Below, piece after piece: positions 18,146 to 27,085 of a stretch of DNA of 59,159 nt. Within the stretch, counting starts at the first letter, position 1. Every line of letters begins with the position of its first letter. A program made the translations under genes and the position numbers. A model generated the notes under the pieces. The model made no database searches. It was not told the DNA's origin and saw only the letters and a list, made by a program, of their open reading frames with translations. Source of the DNA: a virus. The DNA is taken from positions 1 to 59,159 of the IMG/VR virus record IMGVR_UViG_3300030106_005496, one strand, 5' to 3'.

Positions 18146-18993
18146 TTTCTTAGTTTATCCCAAGTTGTTACCATTGAATCTTTTCTTACTGATCTCAGCT
18201 CTGTTCTAGCTTGCTGCTTGTCGTATTCTTCCCCTTCTAATATCTTTGTTTTTATTGTCGCTCCTTTGTTTCCAATAAGAAACTTATGGATTGCGCATTG
18301 TACTGTTCTTCCGTTTATCCCTTCATAACCCTCTACATAAGCTACGCTATAAAGATCAAACACCAAAGCTTTGTGTAGTATTTTTATTAAATCAGTTGGT
18401 ATTTCATGGCCGCATTCTAGTACGCAATAGTAGCCATTTTTTGCGTTAGAAAATGACAAGTCTATAAATTGATCGTCTGTCACTTCCTCTTCAAGAATTC
18501 GTTGAACCTTGTATGGTATTTCCGTTCCTTCGAGAATCGACTGTGTTTTTTGTATTATTTCTATTTGATCAGTTTCATAGGTAGAACTTATCAAAATATA
18601 CTTTGCTGAAAATATCTCTTGGTTGAGAATTGATTTTATACTTCTTTCTAGTCCTTCGTGATCATTTTTTACTAGGATGAAGAATCCAACTTTTGGATCG
18701 GTTTCCAATTCTAAAACATCGAGTATATCCTCTGCGTCATCGTTGGCTAATTCCCATAAGTCTGTTCTGTATGTATGACATATAGTTCCAACAGTTAGCG
18801 TTGGTTCACCTTCCTTGTTTTCTGATTGTAATACTTTTACTCCTCTTTGTCGGTATTTCGATATATTACCAAGCTTACAATCAAGGTCTTCTAGGAAAAT
18901 ACAATCCTCACAGGAAGTCGCTAAATCGGATAATTCTTTTTTAGTTCCCGAATTTTTCATTTCGGAAAATATATCTGACAATTCGTCTGTCAT
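18142..18993 (-). CDS. GT-A-like protein with N-terminal four-cysteine motif
   Basis: 283 residues. Residues 28-72 contain C28-x2-C31-x7-C39 and C72, a likely zinc or iron-sulfur knot. From about residue 95 (VGFFILVKNDHEGLERSIKS) the protein looks like a GT2-type fold, but the D-x-D site is degenerate: the equivalent stretch reads YYCVLECGHEIP. It may be a non-catalytic partner of the adjacent transferases or have a different donor site. ATGA overlaps at both ends tie it into the operon. Confidence 0.5.
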   Translation of the reverse strand: MTDELSDIFSEMKNSGTKKELSDLATSCEDCIFLEDLDCKLGNISKYRQRGVKVLQSENKEGEPTLTVGTICHTYRTDLWELANDDAEDILDVLELETDPKVGFFILVKNDHEGLERSIKSILNQEIFSAKYILISSTYETDQIEIIQKTQSILEGTEIPYKVQRILEEEVTDDQFIDLSFSNAKNGYYCVLECGHEIPTDLIKILHKALVFDLYSVAYVEGYEGINGRTVQCAIHKFLIGNKGATIKTKILEGEEYDKQQARTELRSVRKDSMVTTWDKLRK

Positions 18994-19454
18994 GGTCTTT
19001 CTGCCTCTATTATCATATTTGGGCCATTTTGCCTCTTTTTATTAATCACTAATCCTTGAGAAATAAGAAAGCTAGACATCTCTTCTATTGTAGTGTGACT
19101 AAGTTTAACATCCCAAGGAGCAGTAAAATCTCCATGTATAAGCTTATTGAATGTGCTTAACTCTATCTTTCCTTTATATAGTAGTCCGCTAGTCACATGG
19201 GCGTCTACTGAAGTGATTATTATTTTACCGCCATGTCTTAATTTACTGATCCAATTTGATATTACTGTAAACGATTCCTTCTTTTCAAGAAAATCAATAA
19301 CATCTTCAGCTAAGATCTCTCTACACTCAGAGTTTTCTACAACTTCACTCAAATCTCTTATGTCTATTGCTAAGCCATTGAACTTGCTAATCGGGTCTAT
19401 GTTTACATACCCACTTAGTTGCTCATTAGCGCCTACGGTTATTCTAATTTTCAT
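18990..19454 (-). CDS. Methyltransferase-like Rossmann protein
   Basis: 154 residues starting at the ATG at 19454, which directly follows the upstream stop as TAGTATG and has AGAGG before it; a 10-codon longer reading is less likely. IRITVGANEQLSGYVNID, then ILAEDVIDFL and WISKLRHGGKIIITSVD follow the course of small SAM-dependent methyltransferases (strand, NID acidic residue, HGG-type turn). The classic glycine-rich motif I is weak (TVGANEQ), so SAM binding is uncertain. It may be a sugar methyltransferase in the glycan cluster. Confidence 0.55.
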   Translation of the reverse strand: MKIRITVGANEQLSGYVNIDPISKFNGLAIDIRDLSEVVENSECREILAEDVIDFLEKKESFTVISNWISKLRHGGKIIITSVDAHVTSGLLYKGKIELSTFNKLIHGDFTAPWDVKLSHTTIEEMSSFLISQGLVINKKRQNGPNMIIEAERP

Positions 19455-19455
19455 A

Positions 19456-20469
19456 CTAGCCTCTATAAACTTTTCTAGACGCAATGTCTAAAAACTTATT
19501 CCATTTAGTAACAAATTTGTCAGCAGAATACCTAGAAACAATGCTTTCTCTAGCCTTTTCGCCCATTTCTTTTGATAAGTCTTCATCATTCAAAAGCTGG
19601 ACTAAGTATTCTTTCATTTCTCTAGGATCGTTTGTTATGAATCCATTCTCTCCGTGTTTTATAACTTCTGGAATCATGCAAGTTGCAGTAGAAACTACAG
19701 CACATCCACAAGACATTGCCTCCATTAGAGCTGTTGGAACTGGAGATATTGTTGAAGTGTTTAAAAATATCCTACTAGTTTGATAGTCTGAGACAAGTTC
19801 TTCAGTAGAAGATGCTGGCTTAGATAAACCGGGCGTATCGCCAACAACTTTATAAGGCAGTCCATCTATTGTCTCTCTCCAGATATTGAACCCGCAACAC
19901 CAATCTCTGTTTATCCAATCATTCACAACTGATAGGATTTCGTCGCTTCTTTCAACATCCGCTGGACAGAACAAATCTGTATCTATGCCATGAGTTATAA
20001 CACTTGTGTCATTCTTATCTTCCCATCCCCAAGCATTGATGCTGTATTTTGATATAAAAAGATTCAAATCACCTCTCATATTCCTAACTTGCGTCATAAC
20101 ATTACTATCCCATTGAGGCATAGGGAGTGTATGCTCTAAGCTAATTAGGGGTAGATGTAGAGTCTTTGATAACTGTATTGCTTTTTGAAATTGACCAAAC
20201 TTGTTCTGCGAAAGAACTAAATCAAAATCAACATACTGAGGAACTTGAGCGTCTCCAAGAGCAGGATCTAGAAGAATATAATTGTCTGGAATTTTAGCAT
20301 AGGTCTCGTTCCAGTCTTTTATTCCTTCTGCTCGATATGCGTAAAAGTTATGACCAGTTTTAGCCAACATGCTTTCATAACGCTCATGCGTTGGGAAAGT
20401 GAGAATATTGAGCTTGTCTTCTTTCTTTCTGGTGGCTGCTCTAATTATCGAAGTAATTGGACTAAGCAT
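19456..20469 (-). CDS. GT4-like glycosyltransferase
   Basis: 337 residues. ITHGIDTDLFCP (about residue 160) and the C-terminal donor-binding set PTALMEAMSCGCAVVSTATC (about residues 246-266) with VIKHGENGFITND are the family 4 signature, including the E-x7-E-type acidic pair. This is a retaining GT-B transferase using an NDP-sugar. The N-terminal acceptor half is short. It is the downstream partner of the next transferase gene (overlap 8 bases). Confidence 0.8.
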   Translation of the reverse strand: MLSPITSIIRAATRKKEDKLNILTFPTHERYESMLAKTGHNFYAYRAEGIKDWNETYAKIPDNYILLDPALGDAQVPQYVDFDLVLSQNKFGQFQKAIQLSKTLHLPLISLEHTLPMPQWDSNVMTQVRNMRGDLNLFISKYSINAWGWEDKNDTSVITHGIDTDLFCPADVERSDEILSVVNDWINRDWCCGFNIWRETIDGLPYKVVGDTPGLSKPASSTEELVSDYQTSRIFLNTSTISPVPTALMEAMSCGCAVVSTATCMIPEVIKHGENGFITNDPREMKEYLVQLLNDEDLSKEMGEKARESIVSRYSADKFVTKWNKFLDIASRKVYRG

Positions 20470-21574
20470 CTAACAACCCCTTCATTAAATCGCCAATATT
20501 CTTATGACAATACTTCTGTGCCTGCTCTAAACCTTCTTGACGCATCCTTGATAGCTCATCCTTGTTTTCGTAAACGTGTCTCATCACTTTCATAAGCTCT
20601 AGCTCATCAATAGATAACCAATTTTCATTTCCAGTAAACAAGTCTGCAAAAGTCTCCGTCATGCCTCTGACAGGCTCTAGTCTTCCCTCAATCAAGAATC
20701 CAGCGTTTCCAACGAAGTCAGCCATTCCACCAACATTCGTACAGATAGGAGTGTTGCCAAACCCCATAGCGTCAAAAGCAGGAATACACCAAGCCTCTCC
20801 ATAGCTAGGCATCACAAAACAATCACAGCTTTCATGTATTCCACAAATTGCTTCATCATTAATAAAATCCGCGATTATTAAATCTTCTTTATAAGCATCA
20901 AGACTGATGAACTTTTTAATACCAGACTTCACCTTGGTGCATATATCTTTTATGTTTTTTGCCGTATCTTCTGTAGCCATTCCGTACTTTGATGATTTAA
21001 TTAGTATTGAGACCGGCTCTGAAGGCTCAAATTCAGTATGAAAAGCTCTTATAAAAGATTCAAGATTTTTTCTTCTATTTAAATCCGCAATCGTATAGAA
21101 AACAAAGTTTCCTTCCGCTTGTGGTAGTGTAAGCTTGTCATACTTTTTGTAAAACTTTTTTACATCACTGGCGTGAGGAACAACCTTTATTGGTATATTG
21201 ACTCCGCTTTCTTTGGAAGATTTAACCATTTGGTTATTTATCACCCATGCTTCGTCCATCATATTGATTTTTCTAGACCAACCAGAATCAATAAAGCTGT
21301 CTGTTTCTGTGGCGTAAAGGGCAATATTCTTTTTAAATTTATTGCTGTAGTCCATTAAGTGCGGTAATGTATGTTGAATACATATGTCCGCACCGCTTGA
21401 ACTCTTGGCCTCTAACTCCAAGATTCTTTTTGGTGGCTGGTGATTTCTAGAGTTGAGTTTGATTGGTCTAGGAACTACATCAATTCCAGCAAGATCCATA
21501 GCAAGTATGTAATCTATAGCTGCTTGTCCCCAGCCAGTACCATCTCTATAGCAACCTATGTAAAGGACTTTCAT
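20462..21574 (-). CDS. GT4 glycosyltransferase
   Basis: 370 residues from the ATG at 21574, which overlaps the upstream stop as ATGA; a 10-codon longer reading exists. KVLYIGCYRDGTGWGQAA (glycine-rich acceptor loop), ADLNRRKNLESFIRAF (donor-binding Arg/Lys) and CFVMPSYGEAWCIPAFDAMG (about residues 265-284, E-x7-E) are the family 4 motifs. VPHASDVKKFY lies in the linker. All expected motifs are present, so the enzyme should be active. Cytoplasmic. Confidence 0.85.
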   Translation of the reverse strand: MKVLYIGCYRDGTGWGQAAIDYILAMDLAGIDVVPRPIKLNSRNHQPPKRILELEAKSSSGADICIQHTLPHLMDYSNKFKKNIALYATETDSFIDSGWSRKINMMDEAWVINNQMVKSSKESGVNIPIKVVPHASDVKKFYKKYDKLTLPQAEGNFVFYTIADLNRRKNLESFIRAFHTEFEPSEPVSILIKSSKYGMATEDTAKNIKDICTKVKSGIKKFISLDAYKEDLIIADFINDEAICGIHESCDCFVMPSYGEAWCIPAFDAMGFGNTPICTNVGGMADFVGNAGFLIEGRLEPVRGMTETFADLFTGNENWLSIDELELMKVMRHVYENKDELSRMRQEGLEQAQKYCHKNIGDLMKGLLDA

Positions 21575-23202
21575 GATAAAAGGTCTTTCCTTTTTTGTTC
21601 CCATTGGTTCCTTCTATTACAAAGGCCAACCATCATTTCGTAGGCTTCTTCTTGGCCAAACTCTTCATAATTTGGTTTGACAAATTTATAGGAGTCTTCG
21701 TTAAGATACATTTCTCCAGCACCATTAATATACATTCCGTAGTTCAGGTCTCGTATTAATCTAGATTCAAAGTATGTTCCTAACTTTTCTTGGTCTCCTA
21801 GCACATCTGTTATTAACCATCTAGCATATTGAGAAGGAGGTAGATCAACATTTAGTTGGGCTGCTGGTTGATGTATTCTAGCAGGAGCGCCCCAACTTTG
21901 ATTTGATGGCCTAATATCTACGCTATCAAAGTATTCTTCCCACTTTTTAGCTGTCTTATCCCATTGATAGTATTTTTCAAAATTCAATCTTGTTGTATTA
22001 GATAAAGACTTTCTTTCGACTTCGCTAAGATCAAAGAACTTTTTAATCTCTCTTGCCGTGTTCTCATTATCTGGGACTGCTCTATTGCAGGCTGTTTCTA
22101 CTTCGTTATATAGGGCTTTTGTTTTTAGTGGAACTCCGCCTAATTTTCTTACTACACTACTCATTGCTGAGTAATCAACACTCATGACTGGAACACCACA
22201 AGCCGCTGCTTCTACTTGAGGTAGGCCAAAACCCTCGCTATTTGCATATTGAATATATAAATCAAATAGATTCATAGTGCTTGCTAGGTACTCATAAGAT
22301 ACACCTTTTTGCACGTTTGATAATCCGGCAGTAAACTTTCCACAAGATCCGCATTTTCTTCTAGCATCAGAGAAGAACGAAGGAAAAGTGTGTCCGCAAC
22401 TATTGCAGACATAGGTGAATAATACTTTGCTAGACAAAGAGTATTGATTCAAAAGTTTTGGTATATCCCAACCGAGATCAGGATAGCTAGTATGGCAATA
22501 CAAGTATGTGTCGTTGTCTCCAGACATATCGAGGAACAATCTAAATGCCTCAAACAAGTCAGGAAACAACTTCCTTCTTTGGTTTCTCATCACTGTGCCA
22601 ACAAACTTTGCTTTGGGATCAAAACCAAAACTAATTTTATGTTCTTGTTTGTCTTCTACAGGCACATAAGCAGCGTCAGCAGAAGGAGGAGCGCTACCTA
22701 AGCATTTAACTTTACCGTTTGATTCTTTCTTTAGTATGTCATGTCCCCAATCGGAATAATTGAAGACACCGTCTGCATTAGCAAAAGTCGCTAACCATTG
22801 TTCGTTTTGAGGAAAAGCATCGACAGTAGGCATTATCACCCAATGATAATAAGGTCTGAACGGAGACCTTTCTTGAAATTCAAGCATCCAAAAGTCTCGA
22901 ATGTCGCAAACAATATCAGGAAGAAAATCCAAAAGCACAGCCTCAAATTTCCATTCACCAAATTGGTTTGTGGGAACTGAGTCGTATACTTCTTTTTGTT
23001 CATCATTTACTGGAAGATTTCCGTAAAAATGCCAAGGAATAGATGATGCGTTTGGACTGCCTTGTTCTCCATAACTAGCGAACTCTGCTAACTCATACTT
23101 TCCAGTGGCGTGCAGCCTTTTCATAATTTCACGAAGATAAGTAGCATATCCAGTATTAAGATATGTAGCTTCACCGCAAAATAGTATTCTTTTTTTTCTC
23201 AT
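21571..23202 (-). CDS. GT4 glycosyltransferase with embedded zinc ribbon
   Basis: 543 residues, longer than usual for the family. RILFCGEATYLNTGYATY is the N-terminal loop. FVGTVMRNQRRKLFP starts the donor domain, and YIQYANSEGFGLPQVEAAAC is the C-terminal donor site. Between the two donor-domain motifs lies a four-Cys zinc ribbon, C266-x2-C269 ... C284-x2-C287, which is not part of the GT-B fold. About 110 extra C-terminal residues follow (from roughly 430). The enzyme may use the ribbon to bind a nucleic acid or a protein partner. The role in the pathway is unknown. Confidence 0.8.
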   Translation of the reverse strand: MRKKRILFCGEATYLNTGYATYLREIMKRLHATGKYELAEFASYGEQGSPNASSIPWHFYGNLPVNDEQKEVYDSVPTNQFGEWKFEAVLLDFLPDIVCDIRDFWMLEFQERSPFRPYYHWVIMPTVDAFPQNEQWLATFANADGVFNYSDWGHDILKKESNGKVKCLGSAPPSADAAYVPVEDKQEHKISFGFDPKAKFVGTVMRNQRRKLFPDLFEAFRLFLDMSGDNDTYLYCHTSYPDLGWDIPKLLNQYSLSSKVLFTYVCNSCGHTFPSFFSDARRKCGSCGKFTAGLSNVQKGVSYEYLASTMNLFDLYIQYANSEGFGLPQVEAAACGVPVMSVDYSAMSSVVRKLGGVPLKTKALYNEVETACNRAVPDNENTAREIKKFFDLSEVERKSLSNTTRLNFEKYYQWDKTAKKWEEYFDSVDIRPSNQSWGAPARIHQPAAQLNVDLPPSQYARWLITDVLGDQEKLGTYFESRLIRDLNYGMYINGAGEMYLNEDSYKFVKPNYEEFGQEEAYEMMVGLCNRRNQWEQKRKDLLS

Positions 23203-23684
23203 TTGTTGTGATCTTGCAAAGTTTTTATTATGACTTCTATCCTGCTCTTGATGTCATTCTTGCTAGACATCATAAAGCTAGCTATCTCTGAGTTGGTATA
23301 ACCTTCTATTCTACAATTGAGTATGAATTTATCATCTTCAGATATAGACTCTGGTAATAAATTTTTTATTTTTTCTTTTGTTGAATACTGTCTATCTTGT
23401 TCTATTACAACGCGTACTTTTTTTGATCCATGATTCTCTATTTTTTTCTGCAATCTGGATATGGAGTTTTTTATGCAAACAGAAGCGTATTTTACAAATT
23501 GAGATTTACTGTTATCATACTTCCTAATTGCTTTTAGCAAACCTATTAAACCGGCTTGAACATAGTCATCAAAGTTAGGGTCTTCAAAAAAACGAAGAGC
23601 CTGCGAAATAACTAACCCATAATTGTCTTGGATAAGTCTTTCCTCAAGCTCTTTGGCGTCTATCGCTTTTTTATTGTTCGACAC
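23199..23684 (-). CDS. Sigma-70-like RNA polymerase sigma factor
   Basis: 161 residues. Region 2 is clear: NYGLVISQALRFF, then FDDYVQAGLIGLLKAIRKYD, then FVKYASVCIKNSISRLQKK (residues about 20-81), which covers core binding and -10 recognition. Residues 105-160 form a short region-4-like helix set (FILNCRIEGYTNSEIASFM) with weak HTH character. The size and layout resemble phage late sigma factors such as T4 gp55. It probably directs host RNA polymerase to phage promoters; the GTGTATAATA elements in this window are the natural candidates. It overlaps the SSB gene by 14 bases, so both come from the SSB promoter. Confidence 0.85.
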   Translation of the reverse strand: MSNNKKAIDAKELEERLIQDNYGLVISQALRFFEDPNFDDYVQAGLIGLLKAIRKYDNSKSQFVKYASVCIKNSISRLQKKIENHGSKKVRVVIEQDRQYSTKEKIKNLLPESISEDDKFILNCRIEGYTNSEIASFMMSSKNDIKSRIEVIIKTLQDHNK

Positions 23685-24033
23685 CTGAAGGTTCTTTATT
23701 CCTAGTTGTGTTGAATAACTTAAATTCTTTTACCCTAAACTTTGTTGCGTATCTTTTTTCTCCGTTTTTGTCAGTCCAAGAATTATTCCTTGCTGAGGCG
23801 ACTAGGTCTATTATATCACCTTTTTCGCAATGCTTATTGATAGCAAGTCCACCGCTATCCCAAGCCTCGAAGTCAAAATAATTAACAGTTTTTTTCTTTT
23901 CTCCATTCTTTTCTCTGCGATATTCATTTATCGCTAGAGTGAATGTGCATAAACTAGTGGCATCAAACTCAACTAGTTTCGGATCATTGACCATTTTCCC
24001 GATAAAGCGACAGTAATTAGAAATGGTATTCAT
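23671..24033 (-). CDS. ssb: Single-stranded DNA-binding protein (SSB)
   Basis: 120 residues with an OB fold typical of bacterial SSB: NYCRFIGKMVNDPKL, CTFTLAINEYRRE, NYFDFEAWDSGGLAINKHC, and the ASARNNSWTDKNGEKRYATK loop with its aromatic residue. The usual acidic C-terminal tip (D-D-x-P-F) that recruits replication proteins is missing; the protein ends in EPSGVEQ. GAGG stands five bases before the ATG. It binds replication intermediates and is preceded by a good host-type promoter, which suggests early expression. Confidence 0.85.
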   Translation of the reverse strand: MNTISNYCRFIGKMVNDPKLVEFDATSLCTFTLAINEYRREKNGEKKKTVNYFDFEAWDSGGLAINKHCEKGDIIDLVASARNNSWTDKNGEKRYATKFRVKEFKLFNTTRNKEPSGVEQ

Positions 24034-24064
24034 CTATTCCTCGTATATTTTAATGTTTATATAA

Positions 24065-24093
24065 ATGTTATATGTCAGAGTGTTTCTTGTCAA
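24065..24093 (-). promoter_or_regulatory. Host-type sigma-70 promoter for ssb and sigma gene
   Basis: On the minus strand: TTGACA (24088-24093, perfect -35), 17 bases, TAACAT (24065-24070, four of six consensus bases). The ATG of ssb lies about 32 bases after the -10. The -35 overlaps the stop of the DnaE C-terminal half by a few bases. This points to expression by the unmodified host polymerase. Confidence 0.75.
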
Positions 24094-25676
24094 TTAAGCT
24101 CTATAATGTCTTGGACAACGAGTCCGTCATCTATCTGCCTTCTGGTTGTCTTGCTACTTTGACCAGAAATGATGACATTATTTCCGGGATAGAGTACGTT
24201 CTTGTATTCCTTCCACTTTTCAGAAAAGACAGTGACCGTATCAAGAGTCCCAGTCATATCTTCAACACAAAGGAAAGCCATCTCAGACCCTTGCATTTTT
24301 CCTTTCTTAGTGACCCACTTTTTGACTTCGGATATCGTTACCGCTATTTTAACATCTCCACGCTTTCCATCAACAAACTCTTTTATCGTTGTGTTGGCGA
24401 GCCTAGTATCATAAGCTTCAACTCTGGAGTAAGTAAGAGCGACTCCTAAATAATGCTCTTCTGTTCTAATCACCCATTCTGGGTCATCGTTTAAAGAATA
24501 AGAAGGAGTTTTGCATTGAATAACCAAGTCTTTTATTTTGATTGATCTTTTTGAATTGAAGGTTCCGCCGCCCTCTTTTTTGGTTGGAGCTAATGCTACC
24601 AGCAGGTCTATTATATTGTCGAATCTATGGAAATTATCAATCGCCCATTCTTTTTCTTTCTTAGTAAGCTCATTCCAAGTATCTAGCTCGTCAATCATCC
24701 TAGACCTAGATTCTGGTAGATGACTAAAAAAGCCAACAGATATAACCGCAACAAGCATCCTAGAACTAAGACTAGGTGAAGCAAGAATTAGAAATTCATA
24801 CCAAGACCAATCTTTGAGGTCTTTATTAATGCGGATTTCATTGTCTTCAATAACTTCTTTGAATTTGTCTACCTGTCGCTCACCAACAGTTTTTACATCT
24901 AATAAACCGAAATAAATTTCTTTGTCGATTATATCCGTCTTCGCATTTATTGCTTTTATAGATGGAGGGTTGATGTATATCTCATTATTCTTTGCGTCAT
25001 TTACTAACTGCTTTACTTCAAGCTGAGGGTCTATCTTACTCGACGAATGCACAAGATAGTTGCAGTAAAACTCAAGTGGATAATGTGCTTTAGCGTAAGC
25101 ACTCCAATAAGCGCAAATTGCATAAGAGACTGCATGAGACTTGTTAAAAGCATAACGGCTGGACTTTTCGATCCAACTAAATATTTCTTCCGCTGTCGTC
25201 GCATCTACTATGCCTTTTCTTTTTGTGCCTGCTAAGAATTGCTTTTTGATTTTAGCCATTAGATCGGCTTTTTTCTTACCAATCGCTTTTCTTAGATTGT
25301 CGGCTTCTTGAAGGTTAAATCCAGCTAGCTGCTGCGCTATCTGCATAGACTGTTCTTGATACACGAGAACCCCTTGAGTGTTCTTGAGGATCGGCTCAAG
25401 GGAGTCATGAATGTAAATTATTTCTTCGGTCAGATTTTTTCTGTCAACAAACCTTTGAGTCATTGACTTGCCATCTTGAATGGCTTTTAATGTACCCGGC
25501 CTGATGATAGAAATTAATGCAGCAAGTTCTTCAACATTTCTAGGCTTAACTCGCTTAGCCCAAGACTTACCGAGATTACTTTCAAGCTGAAAGACTCCCT
25601 TAGTATGTCCAGAACAAATTAAGTCCCAAGTCGCTTCATCATTAAAGCTAACTTTAAGTGGATCAAAAGTATTCAT
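24090..25676 (-). CDS. dnaE: DNA polymerase III alpha subunit, C-terminal half (fingers to OB fold)
   Basis: 528 residues that continue the DnaE family exactly where the 27293-29203 product stops. GVFQLESNLG at residues 28-37 lies just after the third catalytic Asp in intact DnaE. LISIIRPGTL, VLVYQEQSMQIAQQLAGF, LRKAIGKKK and SRYAFNKSHAVSYA are the fingers and thumb-side motifs. YFGLLDVKTVGERQVDKF is the HhH region and residues 440-528 an OB fold (KIAVTISEV ... FLCVEDMTG). No intein sequence is found at its start. It carries none of the three catalytic Asp residues, so it needs the other half. A methyltransferase gene lies seven bases upstream. Confidence 0.9.
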   Translation of the reverse strand: MNTFDPLKVSFNDEATWDLICSGHTKGVFQLESNLGKSWAKRVKPRNVEELAALISIIRPGTLKAIQDGKSMTQRFVDRKNLTEEIIYIHDSLEPILKNTQGVLVYQEQSMQIAQQLAGFNLQEADNLRKAIGKKKADLMAKIKKQFLAGTKRKGIVDATTAEEIFSWIEKSSRYAFNKSHAVSYAICAYWSAYAKAHYPLEFYCNYLVHSSSKIDPQLEVKQLVNDAKNNEIYINPPSIKAINAKTDIIDKEIYFGLLDVKTVGERQVDKFKEVIEDNEIRINKDLKDWSWYEFLILASPSLSSRMLVAVISVGFFSHLPESRSRMIDELDTWNELTKKEKEWAIDNFHRFDNIIDLLVALAPTKKEGGGTFNSKRSIKIKDLVIQCKTPSYSLNDDPEWVIRTEEHYLGVALTYSRVEAYDTRLANTTIKEFVDGKRGDVKIAVTISEVKKWVTKKGKMQGSEMAFLCVEDMTGTLDTVTVFSEKWKEYKNVLYPGNNVIISGQSSKTTRRQIDDGLVVQDIIELN

Positions 25677-25683
25677 AAGACAA

Positions 25684-26421
25684 TTACCTTACCAAATATA
25701 ACCTATGTACATGAGGATAAGAAGCTCCTACCTGAACTACGAAATCCGCTTCAACTCCATGTTTTTTTAGAGAGTCTACGAAAGATTTGGAAACACCATC
25801 TCCAAAAGTTTTCCAGTTAACAGTTCCACCCCAATCGTCAAATCCAATGACTGTTCCAGAAACAGCAATTTGATTAGCGAAAACAAAATCTAATACTTCG
25901 CAACAAGAAGAATAAGTATCAACATCAATGTCAATATAAGACGCTGGCTTCAAGTCATATTTTCTTATAACTTCTTTGTTGAGGGTTTCGCTAAACCAAC
26001 CCTTTATCAAATGTACTGGCGTATTTAGATTTTCTACAAAAATTTCACTTAAGAAAGATTTAACATCTTTGGTTTTATAAAGACTGGAAGCATCAAAATC
26101 TCCAGATTTCCATTGGTAAAAATCTGATTTTGCTATGGAGTCTTTTCTTTCTTTGTCAGTGTTGTCTGGCAGACCTTCAAAAGAGTCAAAGCCATAAATA
26201 ACTTCAATATCTACTATATTGTTCGCAATTTCTACTATGCTTTTTCCAGAGTAAACACCAAACTCGTAAGCTGCTGTTAGATTATTTTCTTTCCTCAAGG
26301 CGTCAACTTGAGACCTGTTTATTGGGTCTGAAAATAACTGCTTTAAAGCTATTCTCCAAGACTTTTTTGAAATAGCATTTAATTGCTTCCAAACTTCTTC
26401 TTTATATATGGATGTTTCCAT
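25684..26421 (-). CDS. TylF-type SAM-dependent methyltransferase
   Basis: 245 residues from the ATG at 26421 (AGAAGG nine bases upstream); a GTG start at 26460 would overlap the exonuclease by 59 bases and is less likely. AAYEFGVYSGKSIV (SAM motif I), VIYGFDSFEGLPD, and YIDIDVDTYSS (metal-binding Asp set) are the TylF/macrocin O-methyltransferase signatures. Family members methylate sugar hydroxyls. It lies between the two halves of the DnaE polymerase, an unexpected place for such a gene; its own substrate may be a nucleotide sugar from the glycan islands. Confidence 0.85.
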   Translation of the reverse strand: METSIYKEEVWKQLNAISKKSWRIALKQLFSDPINRSQVDALRKENNLTAAYEFGVYSGKSIVEIANNIVDIEVIYGFDSFEGLPDNTDKERKDSIAKSDFYQWKSGDFDASSLYKTKDVKSFLSEIFVENLNTPVHLIKGWFSETLNKEVIRKYDLKPASYIDIDVDTYSSCCEVLDFVFANQIAVSGTVIGFDDWGGTVNWKTFGDGVSKSFVDSLKKHGVEADFVVQVGASYPHVHRLYLVR

Positions 26422-27085
26422 CTGCAAACGCCTTCTCAAATTTAACTTTAGGTGCAACACGGCGATGTAGTTTCATAAAGCCAATCATAAGATTAGCGGT
26501 GTCTTTAACGTCTTGTAACGCATCGTGAGCGTTTTCTTTACTCATGCCAAATAAGTCCCTCATAGAGTCCATGCTCAGGGATTTTACATCAGCATTGTTT
26601 TCCATCCACATCCAAACATTGTCCATTACATCAATTCTGTGGATTTTATTAAACAGAGTTTGTTTTCCTGTTTTCTTGTCTATTGGCCCGTACATGTCGC
26701 ATAATCTCTGGACTATGGGCATGTCAAAGCCGACAATGTTATATCCGGCAGCTATTGGGGCGTAATAAGGTGTTTTTTTGAAGTTGTATTTGTTTACAAA
26801 ATTAGTGAACTTCTTCCACACCGTTTTAGCGGATGGAGCCTTTGCTAGCTCTTCTCTTGTTTTACCGTTTACGGCAAGAGCTTCGTCTTCTATTGGGTCT
26901 AACCCAAGCTCTAAAGCTTCTTCATCGTCAAATATTGGACGCATCAAGCTATTAAAATAACCATCAGGCTGAATCGTTAGTTTACGCCCATGTATAGCAA
27001 CTGCGGCAATTTGTACTGGTTGAGTTCTATCTGGATTCCTCGACCCAGTTTCAAAGTCAAAGACAATAATGTCTCTATAATTCAT
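26402..27085 (-). CDS. DEDDh 3'-5' exonuclease (DnaQ-like)
   Basis: 227 residues. VFDFETGS (D10, E12) is motif I, GYNIVGFDMPIV motif II with its Asp, and HDALQDVKDTANL motif III (His plus Asp): a full DEDDh set. This is a proofreading-type exonuclease, presumably the epsilon-like partner of the phage Pol III alpha, whose two halves flank it. The DnaE PHP domain often contributes exonuclease activity as well, so there may be two proofreading sites. ATGA overlaps the 72-residue gene upstream. Confidence 0.9.
   Translation of the reverse strand: MNYRDIIVFDFETGSRNPDRTQPVQIAAVAIHGRKLTIQPDGYFNSLMRPIFDDEEALELGLDPIEDEALAVNGKTREELAKAPSAKTVWKKFTNFVNKYNFKKTPYYAPIAAGYNIVGFDMPIVQRLCDMYGPIDKKTGKQTLFNKIHRIDVMDNVWMWMENNADVKSLSMDSMRDLFGMSKENAHDALQDVKDTANLMIGFMKLHRRVAPKVKFEKAFADGNIHI

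Noticed and set aside
25684-26460. GTG start of the TylF-type methyltransferase at 26460
   Set aside because: It would overlap the exonuclease by 59 bases, while the ATG at 26421 has AGAAGG nine bases upstream.
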